Positions 36,203 to 44,099 of a stretch of 64,000 nt of DNA are shown piece after piece. How positions within the stretch are numbered: the first letter of the stretch is position 1; each line of letters opens with the position of its first letter. This stretch comes from Alphaproteobacteria bacterium (GTDB lineage Bacteria; Myxococcota_A; UBA796; UBA2385), in contig JACKEY010000005.1 in NCBI GenBank assembly GCA_020632755.1, forward strand, positions 248,001 through 312,000, in the 5' to 3' direction. Below the pieces are notes generated by a model, which saw only the letters and a program-made list of their open reading frames with translations, did no database searches and was not told the origin of the DNA. Both the position numbers and the translations under genes were made by a program.

Positions 36203-36696
36203 CCCGACGCCTGCTGTCCATCATGGTGCCGCTCTTCCTGGCCCTGGGCGTTGCCGCGCCCACCGACGCCGCCGCCCAGCAGCGCCGGCCGCCCGCCGGC
36301 GCCCCCGCCGAGCAGCCGGTCAAGGCCAAGGTCGAGCTCCAGATCCGCGTGGTCTACGCCACGGACGCCCACAGCAAGAAGGATCCGCGCCTGGCCTCGC
36401 TGACCCGCTACCTGGGGCACCTGCGCTTCACCGGCTACGAGCTGCTCGACACCCAGACCAGCCAGGTCGGGCTGGGCGGCAAGGCGACCTTCGCCGTCGA
36501 GGGTGGCCGCAAGGTCACCGTCGAGCTGCTGGGCCGCGACGAGAGCCGGGCGCGGGTGCGGGTCCAGGTCGCCGGCAGCAGCGGCAACAAGCTGCTGGAC
36601 ACCACCATGTCGGTCAACCGCAACGCGACCGTCATCGTGGCGGGCCCCAAGCACGAGCAGGGCATCCTGGTCCTGCCCCTGACCGCGCGGTACTGA
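36199..36696 (+). CDS. Secreted protein, possible third member of the sigma operon
   Basis: A 165-residue exported protein with a signal peptide (cut near ADAAAQQ) and a Pro/Ala-rich linker followed by a beta-rich domain (VELQIRVVYATDAHSKKDPRLASL, YLGHLRFTGYELLDTQ). No family is recognised. It overlaps the upstream membrane-protein gene by ATGA, so the sigma factor, membrane protein and this secreted protein are probably made together. A hairpin follows its stop directly. Confidence 0.7.
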   Translation: MTRRLLSIMVPLFLALGVAAPTDAAAQQRRPPAGAPAEQPVKAKVELQIRVVYATDAHSKKDPRLASLTRYLGHLRFTGYELLDTQTSQVGLGGKATFAVEGGRKVTVELLGRDESRARVRVQVAGSSGNKLLDTTMSVNRNATVIVAGPKHEQGILVLPLTARY

Positions 36697-36718
36697 GACG
36701 CTCCCGACCGGGAGCGTC
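36697..36718 (+). promoter_or_regulatory. Hairpin covering the hinT ribosome-binding site
   Basis: Begins at the base after the upstream stop. Arms GACGCTCCC (36697-36705) and GGGAGCGTC (36710-36718) pair perfectly over a 4-nt loop. The hinT Shine-Dalgarno sequence GGGAG (36710-36714) lies in the right arm, five bases before the GTG at 36720. Ribosomes stopping on the upstream gene would open the left arm, so hinT translation may depend on it. It could also be a terminator. Confidence 0.55.
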
Positions 36719-36719
36719 C

Positions 36720-37058
36720 GTGACCATCTTCCAGAAGATCATCGCCCGCGAGATCCCCGCCGACATCGTCTACGAAGACGACGAGGTGCTGGCCTTTCGC
36801 GACATCCAGCCCCAGGCGCCGGTCCACGTCCTCATCATCCCGAAGAAGCCGGTGGTGAACGTGGCGCTGGCCGATGACGCCGACCAGGCCCTGCTCGGTC
36901 GGCTGATGCTGGTCGCCCGCGACCTGGCGGTCCAGCTGGGCATCGCGGACAAGGGCTACCGCGTGGTCACCAACATCGGCGCGCACGGCGGGCAGAGCGT
37001 CTACCACCTGCACCTGCACCTGCTGGGCGGGCGCGCCATGATGTGGCCGCCGGGCTGA
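36720..37058 (+). CDS. hinT: Histidine triad (HIT) nucleotide-binding protein
   Basis: A 112-residue purine nucleoside phosphoramidase of the HINT branch. It has FQKIIAREIPADIVYEDD at the N-terminus, PVHVLIIPKKPV and the triad HLHLHLLGGR. GTG at 36720 follows the hairpin-embedded GGGAG. Cytoplasmic, cleaving AMP-linked phosphoramidates in the known family. It is convergent with the HD-domain gene four bases away. Confidence 0.96.
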   Translation: MTIFQKIIAREIPADIVYEDDEVLAFRDIQPQAPVHVLIIPKKPVVNVALADDADQALLGRLMLVARDLAVQLGIADKGYRVVTNIGAHGGQSVYHLHLHLLGGRAMMWPPG

Positions 37059-37062
37059 GCGC

Positions 37063-37581
37063 TCAGGCGCCCTGGGCCGCGTCCAGCACCGCGATCAGCC
37101 GCGGGTCGGTCAGCCGGGCCCGGGCACTCGCCACGAACTCGGTGGTGTCGGCGCCTCGCTCCGCCGCGTAGCGCAAGGCCTGCAGGGCCATGTCGAGCTT
37201 GTCGAGCTGGTGCACGAAGTGGGCTTCGGGGCTGCGGTCCTTCTCGTAGTCCTCCCAGCGGCCCCACAGGTCGGCGCGCGTGGCGAAGATCCGGGCGGCG
37301 GCCGCGCGCTCGCGATCGGCCTTGTCCTGGGCGCTCACTCCGTCGTGGGGGGTGATGTCGCCGACGACGGCTTCCGGCAGGTCGTGCAGCAGGCACAGGG
37401 CGAGCACGCGATCCCGGTCGAGCTCGGGTGGACACAGGGCCAGGGCGAGCAGGCCCATGCCCGCCGCATGGGCGGCGACGCTCTCGGGGGCGCCGATGCC
37501 CACGCGCTTCCAGCCGGCGCGGTCGACGTGCTTGAGCGACAGGATGGCGTCGAGCAGCTCGGGCGCCAGGCTCAGCGGCAC
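37063..37581 (-). CDS. HD-domain phosphohydrolase, YfbR/HDDC2-like
   Basis: A 172-residue HD-superfamily protein. It shows ESVAAHAAGMGLLAL (first His), CLLHDLPEAVVGDITP (HD pair with the family's E-x-x-x-G-D) and DKLDMALQALRY near the C-terminus, the pattern of 5'-deoxynucleotidase/HDDC2 proteins. GTG at 37581 overlaps the upstream acyltransferase gene by 10 bp. It probably dephosphorylates nucleoside monophosphates. Its place at the end of a dehydrogenase-acyltransferase operon is unexplained. Confidence 0.85.
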   Translation of the reverse strand: MPLSLAPELLDAILSLKHVDRAGWKRVGIGAPESVAAHAAGMGLLALALCPPELDRDRVLALCLLHDLPEAVVGDITPHDGVSAQDKADRERAAAARIFATRADLWGRWEDYEKDRSPEAHFVHQLDKLDMALQALRYAAERGADTTEFVASARARLTDPRLIAVLDAAQGA

Positions 37582-38609
37582 ACCAGCCCCCGCTGGTCCG
37601 GCCACCGCAGGCTGATCAGCACGGGCCGATCGCTGCGCTGGCGGGCGAGGAAGGCGTCCTTGTCGGTCAGTCCCTGCCAGCCCATGCCGATCATCACCTG
37701 GGCGACCGCGCCGCCCAGGTTGCTGCCGGGCCCGGGCAACACGACGGCGTCGGGGCCGTAGGCGCCGAGCATCGTGCGGACCATGGCGGTGAAGTCGAAG
37801 GCTTCGGTCACCTGCGCCCCGAGCGTGTAGTCGCGCAGCGCGTCGGGGTCGGCCCAGCGGGGCCGCCAGGCGCGACCCTCGCCGTCGACCAGGGGGACCT
37901 GTGGCGCCGCCCAGGGCAGGTCCGCGAGCTCCACAGCCGCGCGATCGGCGGTCGCCTGCATCAGCGGGGTGTGGAAGGCGCTGTGGAGCGGCAGGCGCAG
38001 GGGCAGCTCGTTGGCGCCGACCTTGACCACGGGCAGCCGCTCCGTCGCCGCGGCCAGGGCTTCTTCGGTGCCGCCCAGCACGGCCTGGCCGCCCAGCCGG
38101 ATCGACCAGTACAGGCCGGGGACCTCGTCGACCACGGCCTGCACGCGCGCGACCGCGACCGGATCGGGTCGCCAGTCGGGCCCGGTGAGCGGGTAGACCA
38201 GCTGCCCGCCGACGACGCCGTGCTCGCTCCGAGCCTGCCAGGCGCCCATGGTGTCGATCAGCCGGGCCCCGCCCTCGGCGGACAAGGCACCCGCGAAGGT
38301 CAGCGCCGTGTACCAGCCCATCGAGTTGCCACAGACGGCGACCACCTCGGCCTTGTCGTGGTCGAGCTGGTCCAGGTCCGCCAGGCTGACGCCGGCCGTC
38401 AGGAGGCTGGCCTGTTCGCCCGCGACGTGCAGGGCCGACCGGTAGCGGTCCGCGCTGTCGAGCTCGCGCACGGTCGGGCCCCCGCGCGCGGCGCGCCACG
38501 CGTCGAAGGCATCGACGAAGGGCGACGCCAGGCCCTGCAGGGAGCCGAGCTCGGGGCGCTGGTAGGAGCCGCGGCCGGGGCAGAGGACGGCGACGCGGAG
38601 CCGGCTCAT
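37572..38609 (-). CDS. FabD-like acyltransferase-domain protein
   Basis: A 345-residue stand-alone acyltransferase of the malonyl-CoA:ACP transacylase fold. The opening VAVLCPGRGSYQRPELG resembles FabD's PGQG start. The nucleophile elbow is CGNSMGW rather than GHSxG, and LPLHSAFHTPLM carries the active-site His. The changed elbow and missing neighbouring fab genes suggest a special acyl substrate. Its ATG overlaps the stop of the fused E1 gene (ATGA on the minus strand), so it may work with a branched-chain or other acyl-CoA made from 2-oxoacids. That link is inference. Confidence 0.8.
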   Translation of the reverse strand: MSRLRVAVLCPGRGSYQRPELGSLQGLASPFVDAFDAWRAARGGPTVRELDSADRYRSALHVAGEQASLLTAGVSLADLDQLDHDKAEVVAVCGNSMGWYTALTFAGALSAEGGARLIDTMGAWQARSEHGVVGGQLVYPLTGPDWRPDPVAVARVQAVVDEVPGLYWSIRLGGQAVLGGTEEALAAATERLPVVKVGANELPLRLPLHSAFHTPLMQATADRAAVELADLPWAAPQVPLVDGEGRAWRPRWADPDALRDYTLGAQVTEAFDFTAMVRTMLGAYGPDAVVLPGPGSNLGGAVAQVMIGMGWQGLTDKDAFLARQRSDRPVLISLRWPDQRGLVCR

Positions 38610-40891
38610 GCGGCACCTCCCGACAGCATGGCGCGCATGGCGGCTTCGATGTCGGGTTCTTGCAGCAGGACCAGGTTCGCGGCGGCACCGAGCGGGATGT
38701 AGGTGTCGGACGCCATGATGCGGTCGACCGGCGTGCCGGGACGCCGGCGGGCCACCAGGCTCACGACCTCGTCGGCGATGCCGCTGTGGTCCCGGCACTC
38801 GTCGACCACCAGGCAGCGGCCGGAGTGGTCGACCTCGGCCAGGATCGCCTCGGCGGGCAGCGGCTTGAGCCAGCGCAGGTCGACGACCCGGACGCGGTGT
38901 CCCTCGGCGGCGAGCCGGCGGGCGACCCGCAGGCTCATCCACAGCCCGTTGGCGAAGGACAGGACCGTCAGATCCCCGCCCTCGGCCGGGGCCGGCAGCT
39001 CCTCGCCCGACCACTCGGCGTCCACGTCGTGCGCCCACGGCGTCCACACCCCGACCTCGCCCAGGGGCAGGGACCAGCCGGGGGCCGGGTAGGTGAAGGA
39101 CCAGCGCCCGTCCTTGTCGTCGTACAGATCCTTGGTCATGTACAGGGCGATGGGCTCGAGGAAGCAGCTGACCTGCCCGTCCACGCGCGCGGCCGCCAGG
39201 AGCGTGCGCAGCATGCCGACCGCGTCGCGCCCGTTGCTCGGGCAGGCGACGACGACGCCGGGGATCTCCCGCACCGCGGCGATGCCGTTGTCGTTGTGGA
39301 AGTGCCCGCCGAAGCCCTTCTGGTAGGCCAGCCCGGCGATGCGCACGACCATCGGGTTCTTGAACTGGCCCTGGCTGAAGAACTGCAGGCTGCCGGCTTC
39401 GCCGCGCAGCTGGTCGACGGCGTTGTGCAGGTAGGCCAGGTACTGGATCTCGGGCACCGGCAGCATGCCGAGCTGGCCCGCACCCAGCGCCAGGCCCAGG
39501 ATGCTGGTCTCGTCGAGGGGGGTGTTGAACACCCGCCCCACCGTGGCCTTCTTCTGGAGGTCGGCCGTGACGTGGTACACGCCGCCCTTGCGGGCGACGT
39601 CTTCGCCGAAGATGACGGCCTCGGGCCAGGTCAGCAGGGCGTCGCCCAGGCAGCGGTTGAGCTGCATGGCCAGGTGGCGGGGGCGGTCCTGTTCCGGCAT
39701 CCGGCTGCCGTGGAAGCCGGTGCGGGCGTCGGCGGCCGGCAGGCGGGCAGCCTCGGCGGCGACGGCATCGGCGCGGTGCGGCGACAAGGGCGCCATGATC
39801 TCGGCGGCCCCGGTCAGCTTGGGCCGCGTGACGACCTCGTCGCACAAGGCCAGGACCCGGGTCCGGGTCTCCTCGTACAGCGCGAGCACCTCGTCCGGCG
39901 ACAGCCAGCCCTCGGCCACGAGCAGCCGGGCGGCGGCCAGCACGGGGTCGCGGGCCTCGGCGGCCTCGATCTCCTCGGCCGAGCGGTAGAGCTGCTCGAC
40001 GTCGCTGCCGGCATGACCCAGCAGCCGCACCAGGCGCAGGTGCAGGAAGACCGGACGGCGGTGCTCACGGGCGAAGGCCGCGGCGGCGGCGGCGGTGTCG
40101 AAGCTGTCGACCAGGTCGAGCCCGTCGCAGCCGAAGTACTTGAGGCCCGGGTTGGGCCGGAACCGCCCCTCGACCCAGCCGCCCGGGGTGCGGACCGAGA
40201 TGCCGAGCCCGTTGTCCTCGCACAGGAAGACGATGGGGCAGGGGAGCTTCTGGAAGTCGGCCAGCGCCGCGGTGTTGAAGGCGGTGCTCGCTGTGGCGTG
40301 GTTGCTGCTGGCGTCGCCGAAGGAGCAGACGACGATGCTGTCGCCGGGGATCGGCAGGGGCAGGCCCAGGCGCTTCATGCGAGGCAGCGCGAAGGCGGCG
40401 CCGACGGCCTTGGGCAGGTGGCTCGCGATGGTGCTGGTCTGCGGCGGGATCTGCAGGGCCAGGCTGCCGAAGACCTTGTGGCGACCGCCGGCGATGGGCT
40501 CGTCGGCGGCGGCGACGATGCCGAGCAGCACGTCGAGCAACGGCGTCTGGCCTGGGACCTGGCTGGCGCGGTGCACGAAGAAGCCGCCCGACCGGTAGTG
40601 CAGGAAGGCCGGGTCGGTCGGTCGGAGCGCGGCGGCGACGGCGGCGTTGCACTCGTGGCCCGAGCTGCCGATGGTGTAGTAGCCCTGGTCGCGGGCCTTG
40701 AGCTCGCGCGCCCCCAGGTCCAGGTGGCGGCTGGCGACCATGCTCTCGAAGATGGCCAGGGCGCCGCGGGCGGTCAGGGTCGCGCCGGCCCGCACGGGTG
40801 CGTCCAGGTCGTCGCGGCGAGGGGCCGAGGGGAGGGCACGGACGGCGGAGAGGAACTGCTCGTCGACGATGGACGCGCGGTTGACGGCCAT
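38606..40891 (-). CDS. Fused E1 alpha-beta 2-oxoacid dehydrogenase component
   Basis: A 761-residue thiamine-diphosphate dehydrogenase in which E1 alpha (about 30-375; YYTIGSSGHECNAAVA, CSFGDASSNHA and EDNGLGISV) and E1 beta (about 400-755; VIFGEDVARKGGVYHVT, IQYLAYLHNAVDQLRGEAG, RVVDLRWLKPLPAEAI) are joined. Fused forms occur in branched-chain 2-oxoacid dehydrogenases. No E2 core or E3 lies next to it; the E2-like gene at 44100 lacks the usual catalytic His. It heads an operon with the acyltransferase and HD genes. Confidence 0.92.
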   Translation of the reverse strand: MAVNRASIVDEQFLSAVRALPSAPRRDDLDAPVRAGATLTARGALAIFESMVASRHLDLGARELKARDQGYYTIGSSGHECNAAVAAALRPTDPAFLHYRSGGFFVHRASQVPGQTPLLDVLLGIVAAADEPIAGGRHKVFGSLALQIPPQTSTIASHLPKAVGAAFALPRMKRLGLPLPIPGDSIVVCSFGDASSNHATASTAFNTAALADFQKLPCPIVFLCEDNGLGISVRTPGGWVEGRFRPNPGLKYFGCDGLDLVDSFDTAAAAAAFAREHRRPVFLHLRLVRLLGHAGSDVEQLYRSAEEIEAAEARDPVLAAARLLVAEGWLSPDEVLALYEETRTRVLALCDEVVTRPKLTGAAEIMAPLSPHRADAVAAEAARLPAADARTGFHGSRMPEQDRPRHLAMQLNRCLGDALLTWPEAVIFGEDVARKGGVYHVTADLQKKATVGRVFNTPLDETSILGLALGAGQLGMLPVPEIQYLAYLHNAVDQLRGEAGSLQFFSQGQFKNPMVVRIAGLAYQKGFGGHFHNDNGIAAVREIPGVVVACPSNGRDAVGMLRTLLAAARVDGQVSCFLEPIALYMTKDLYDDKDGRWSFTYPAPGWSLPLGEVGVWTPWAHDVDAEWSGEELPAPAEGGDLTVLSFANGLWMSLRVARRLAAEGHRVRVVDLRWLKPLPAEAILAEVDHSGRCLVVDECRDHSGIADEVVSLVARRRPGTPVDRIMASDTYIPLGAAANLVLLQEPDIEAAMRAMLSGGAA

Positions 40892-40960
40892 GGCGGGGCA
40901 CCGAGGGGGGAGGAGGAGGAGGCCAGCGGTCTATCCCGGGTGGCTACACTGGGGTCGGTC

Positions 40961-42172
40961 ATGACGTCGCTGCCTGCCCTGGTGCTCACCTTGTCTCCGG
41001 CCTTCGCGGAGCCGGCGGACCCTGTCGGCGCCGTGGTCGAGGAGTGGGGCCACGCCCGACAGGAGGGGCCGGCGACCGAAGCCGAGCTGTCGGCCCTGGT
41101 CCGGGCCTGCGCCGCCGCCGAGCCGGGCGCCTGCTACCGCGCGGGCAGCCTGCTGCTGCAGCTCGACCGCGCCGCGGAGGCGCTCCCGCTGCTGGAGGCC
41201 GGCTGCGCCCAGCGGGAGCTGCTGGCCTGCGCCATCGGCAACGGCACGGGCCCGGAGCACGTCGGCGTGAAGACGGCGGCGCGGGCCTGGCTGGGGCCCC
41301 TGTGCGAGGGGCCCCCCATCGACGCCTGGGCCTGCGATCAGTACGTCCTGTACTTCGAGGTCGGCGAGATGTCCGAGCAGACCCTGCGGCTCTGCCGGCT
41401 CGGCGCCGACGGGCGCTGTCGCGCGGCGGCCGACGTCCTGCAGCTCGAGCCCGAGCGGGCGCGCGCCCTGTTCGACGAAGCCTGCGAAGCGGGATCGGCC
41501 GTGGCCTGTGGCGAGCTCGCGGTGCTGGACCGCGTGGCCGGCCTGTCCGCCTGCGGGCGGGACGATCTGGAGGCCTGCGCCGTCGAGGCCCGGCAGCTCG
41601 CTGCCCTGGAGTACCGCGCCTCGGCGACCGAGCAGCGAGCGGGGCGGCGGGCAGGGCGCCTGGCCTGCACCGGCGGCCGGGCGGACGCATGCCCGGCGTG
41701 GCTGCAGCTCGCTGGGGCAGGTCGCGAGCTCCCCGCCGATCCCGCGGAGCTCGACGCCGCCCTCCAGGCGCTGTGCGACGCCGGTGACGCCGCGCGCTGC
41801 GTCGAGCGCGCCGAGCGCCTGGGCGGCGCCCGCGGCCTCGCGCTGGCGAGCGCTCGCTGTGCAGAGGGTCAGGGCCCTTCCTGCCGAGCGGTGGTCGGTC
41901 TGATGGCCGGCGTCGACAGCCTGGACCCGCTGGTCACTCCCTCGCCCGAGCTCTGGGGCGCCCTGCCAGCGGGGCAGTCGGCTCCGTGGCTCGAACAGGG
42001 CTGCAGGGCGGGCGACCCCGTGTCGTGCGGCGACCTGTGGGTGCACGCCTGCGTGTTCCCCGACGCGGAGCGGCGCTCCCGCGCGCGCCAACGGCTGGAC
42101 GAGCTGCAGGCTGCCGACTCCTTTGGGGCCTTCAAGGCCTCGGCCCACGCCGAGCGCATCTGCGGCGACTAG
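40961..42172 (+). CDS. Secreted Cys-rich Sel1-like repeat protein
   Basis: A 403-residue exported protein with a short signal (MTSLPALVLTLSPAFA). Many Cys fall in a repeating helical layout of the type C-x7-C-x2-A-x4 (for example ACAAAEPGACYRAGSLL, LFDEACEAGSAVACGELA and ALCDAGDAARCVE), like disulfide-stabilised Sel1/TPR-like proteins of Helicobacter and myxobacteria. TACACT lies ten bases before the ATG. Its TAG shares CTAG with the stop of the convergent gene. Function unknown; such proteins usually bind other proteins in the periplasm. Confidence 0.75.
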   Translation: MTSLPALVLTLSPAFAEPADPVGAVVEEWGHARQEGPATEAELSALVRACAAAEPGACYRAGSLLLQLDRAAEALPLLEAGCAQRELLACAIGNGTGPEHVGVKTAARAWLGPLCEGPPIDAWACDQYVLYFEVGEMSEQTLRLCRLGADGRCRAAADVLQLEPERARALFDEACEAGSAVACGELAVLDRVAGLSACGRDDLEACAVEARQLAALEYRASATEQRAGRRAGRLACTGGRADACPAWLQLAGAGRELPADPAELDAALQALCDAGDAARCVERAERLGGARGLALASARCAEGQGPSCRAVVGLMAGVDSLDPLVTPSPELWGALPAGQSAPWLEQGCRAGDPVSCGDLWVHACVFPDAERRSRARQRLDELQAADSFGAFKASAHAERICGD

Positions 42173-42792
42173 AAGACCTTCATGCCCAGGTCGACGCCGA
42201 GCTCGCGGGCGGCCCGGCCGACGGCCGCGGCGAGGTTCTTGTCGTCGGCGAGGTCGGCCACGTCCCGGGCGGCCAGCACGGCGGCGTCGGCGTGGCCGGG
42301 GACCCGGGCCATCGCCAGCAGCGCGATGACCTCGGCCTTGGGGTCGGCGGCGGCGCGGGCCTGCTCGCGGGCGTCGGTGGCGTGCTGCAGGGCGCTGTCG
42401 TGGTCGCCGGCGTCCAGGGCCTTCAGCGCGCGGCCGGCGGCGGTGTCGTCGGGCGGCGGCGGCAGGGTCGGCGGTGGCGCGGCGGGAGGCGGCTCGACCT
42501 GGCGGGCCTGGGCCAGGATCTGGCCGCGCAGGCTGCGGATGGCGGCGAGTCCGTCGGGGTCGTCGGCGTCCTTGACCGCGCGGATCGCCAGCCGGATGTG
42601 ATCCCGGGCCCGCTCGGTGTCGCCGTCGCGGGCCCAGGCCTGCGCGATCCAGGTGTGGACCCGCGCCAGCAGCGCCGGATCGTCGGCCGCGGCCTCGAGC
42701 GAGAGCTCGGCCGTGCGCAGGACGTAGCGGTGATCCCCGCGGGCCAGCGCCGCGACGACGCCGCGCGCCCAGGCCGGCGCGCCCTGGCTCAT
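42169..42792 (-). CDS. TPR-like helical protein of unknown function
   Basis: A 207-residue soluble protein made of two Ala-rich helical blocks separated by a Pro-rich hinge (PPPAAPPPTLPPPPDD). The helices have TPR-like spacing (RVHTWIAQAWARDGDTERAR, ALQHATDAREQARAAADP). No catalytic motif. Its ATG overlaps the stop of the AdoHcy-hydrolase-like gene by ATGA, so it may act with that enzyme. Confidence 0.65.
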   Translation of the reverse strand: MSQGAPAWARGVVAALARGDHRYVLRTAELSLEAAADDPALLARVHTWIAQAWARDGDTERARDHIRLAIRAVKDADDPDGLAAIRSLRGQILAQARQVEPPPAAPPPTLPPPPDDTAAGRALKALDAGDHDSALQHATDAREQARAAADPKAEVIALLAMARVPGHADAAVLAARDVADLADDKNLAAAVGRAARELGVDLGMKVF

Positions 42793-43940
42793 CCGTGGCC
42801 CATGCCCAGCGCCTGCAGGGCCAGGCCCGCGGCTTCTTCTTCGATGGCGACGGGCACGGGGTTCTCGCCGGCCGGCAGCGTGGTGCGGGTCAGCCACTCG
42901 AGCGTCAGGCCCAGCACGGCGAAGTGCAGCAGCACGGGCTCGGGCGAGCCCGAGTTCATCACGATGTTCAGCGGGTGGCCGTCGGCGAGGAGCACGACGG
43001 TCGGGCCGTCCTCGAGGCGGTAGCGCACGACGTGATCGGCGACGTGGTCCACGCCACCCGCCGCCGCCTTGATGCCGCGCACGTCGATCTCGTCGTTGCC
43101 GTGGCCGGCGTTGACCATCACCAGGCCGTCGGTGGCGCGGCCGAGCTGCTCGGCGCCGACGACCCGCTTGCTGCCGCAGCAGGTCACGACGATGCCGACC
43201 TGGGACAGCAGCTGCTCGAGGGACGGCGCGGGGTAGCCGTCGTAGTGGGCGTACAGCCGACGGATCGGGTGCTTCTCGACCACCTGGACGTTCGCGCCGG
43301 CGGCCCGCGCGTAGGCGGCGACGCCGCGGCCGACGGGGCCGTAGCCGATGACGCCGACCCGGCGGCCCGACAGGTGCATGCCCGTCAGGGTCTGGACGGC
43401 GTGCCACAGGCCCTCGCCGACGCCGTGGCGGTTCTCGATCCACGGCTTCAGGCGGCCGTCGTTGATGTTGACCACGCCGAAGGGCAGGTCGAGCTCCTGG
43501 AGCCGCGTGACGCCGGTCTTGGTGACCTCGACCGCGGCCTTGACCCGGGCAGCGGCTTCGGGCTGGGCCACGGCGCGGGCGATGAGCTCGCCGCCCACGT
43601 CGGCCAGCATGTCGGGCTCGTGCTCGAGCACCAGGTCGTAGGGCTCGTCCCGGCTGCCGGGGGCGCAGACCTCGACGCCGAAGTCGCGCAGCAGGTTGAC
43701 CACGCCCTGGTCGGTGGTGGCCTCGCTCGCGCCGACGACCACCCACTTGCCGCCACCCAGCACCAGCTCGCGCACCAGCGCGGCCGTCAGGGTGGTCAGG
43801 TGGGCCGAGATGCCGATGGTGCGGCCCTCGAAGGGGCGGGTCCGCGCCCAGCGGTTGCCCAGCACCGGCATGATCGGGAAGAAGGCGTTGATGCGCGCGA
43901 CCTCGGCGGCGGCACGCGCGGAGCGCTCGTCAGTGGACAT
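42789..43940 (-). CDS. S-adenosylhomocysteine hydrolase-like NAD enzyme
   Basis: A 383-residue protein, shorter than classical AhcY (430-490). The NAD domain has VGVIGYGPVGRGVAAYA, and NINDGRLKPWIENRHGVGEG matches the AhcY lysine region, with the usual Asp after Lys replaced by Glu. VMVNAGHGNDEID matches the family's late His region. The N-terminal substrate part is diverged, so it may act on another thioether nucleoside. Coupled to the TPR-like gene. A GATAGGG motif lies about 45 nt upstream and could be part of its promoter. Confidence 0.78.
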   Translation of the reverse strand: MSTDERSARAAAEVARINAFFPIMPVLGNRWARTRPFEGRTIGISAHLTTLTAALVRELVLGGGKWVVVGASEATTDQGVVNLLRDFGVEVCAPGSRDEPYDLVLEHEPDMLADVGGELIARAVAQPEAAARVKAAVEVTKTGVTRLQELDLPFGVVNINDGRLKPWIENRHGVGEGLWHAVQTLTGMHLSGRRVGVIGYGPVGRGVAAYARAAGANVQVVEKHPIRRLYAHYDGYPAPSLEQLLSQVGIVVTCCGSKRVVGAEQLGRATDGLVMVNAGHGNDEIDVRGIKAAAGGVDHVADHVVRYRLEDGPTVVLLADGHPLNIVMNSGSPEPVLLHFAVLGLTLEWLTRTTLPAGENPVPVAIEEEAAGLALQALGMGHG

Positions 43941-44099
43941 GCGGGCTTCCCGAGAGGCGAGGGGAGGGGCAGGGCGCGCGCGCCCTATCGCGTCGCCGTT
44001 CGTCGGGCAGGTGTCAGGGAAACGCTCGGGAGGGCACCTGCCGGCTCGCGCCGGGATCGATGGGGATAGGCGTTCGGGCTGCGCCGTCCCGGAGGCCGG

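Noticed and set aside
38660..40960. Plus-strand extension of the Sel1-like gene over the E1 gene
   Set aside because: The Val/Gly/Gln-rich translation is antisense to a clear dehydrogenase; the signal peptide and promoter put the true start at 40961.
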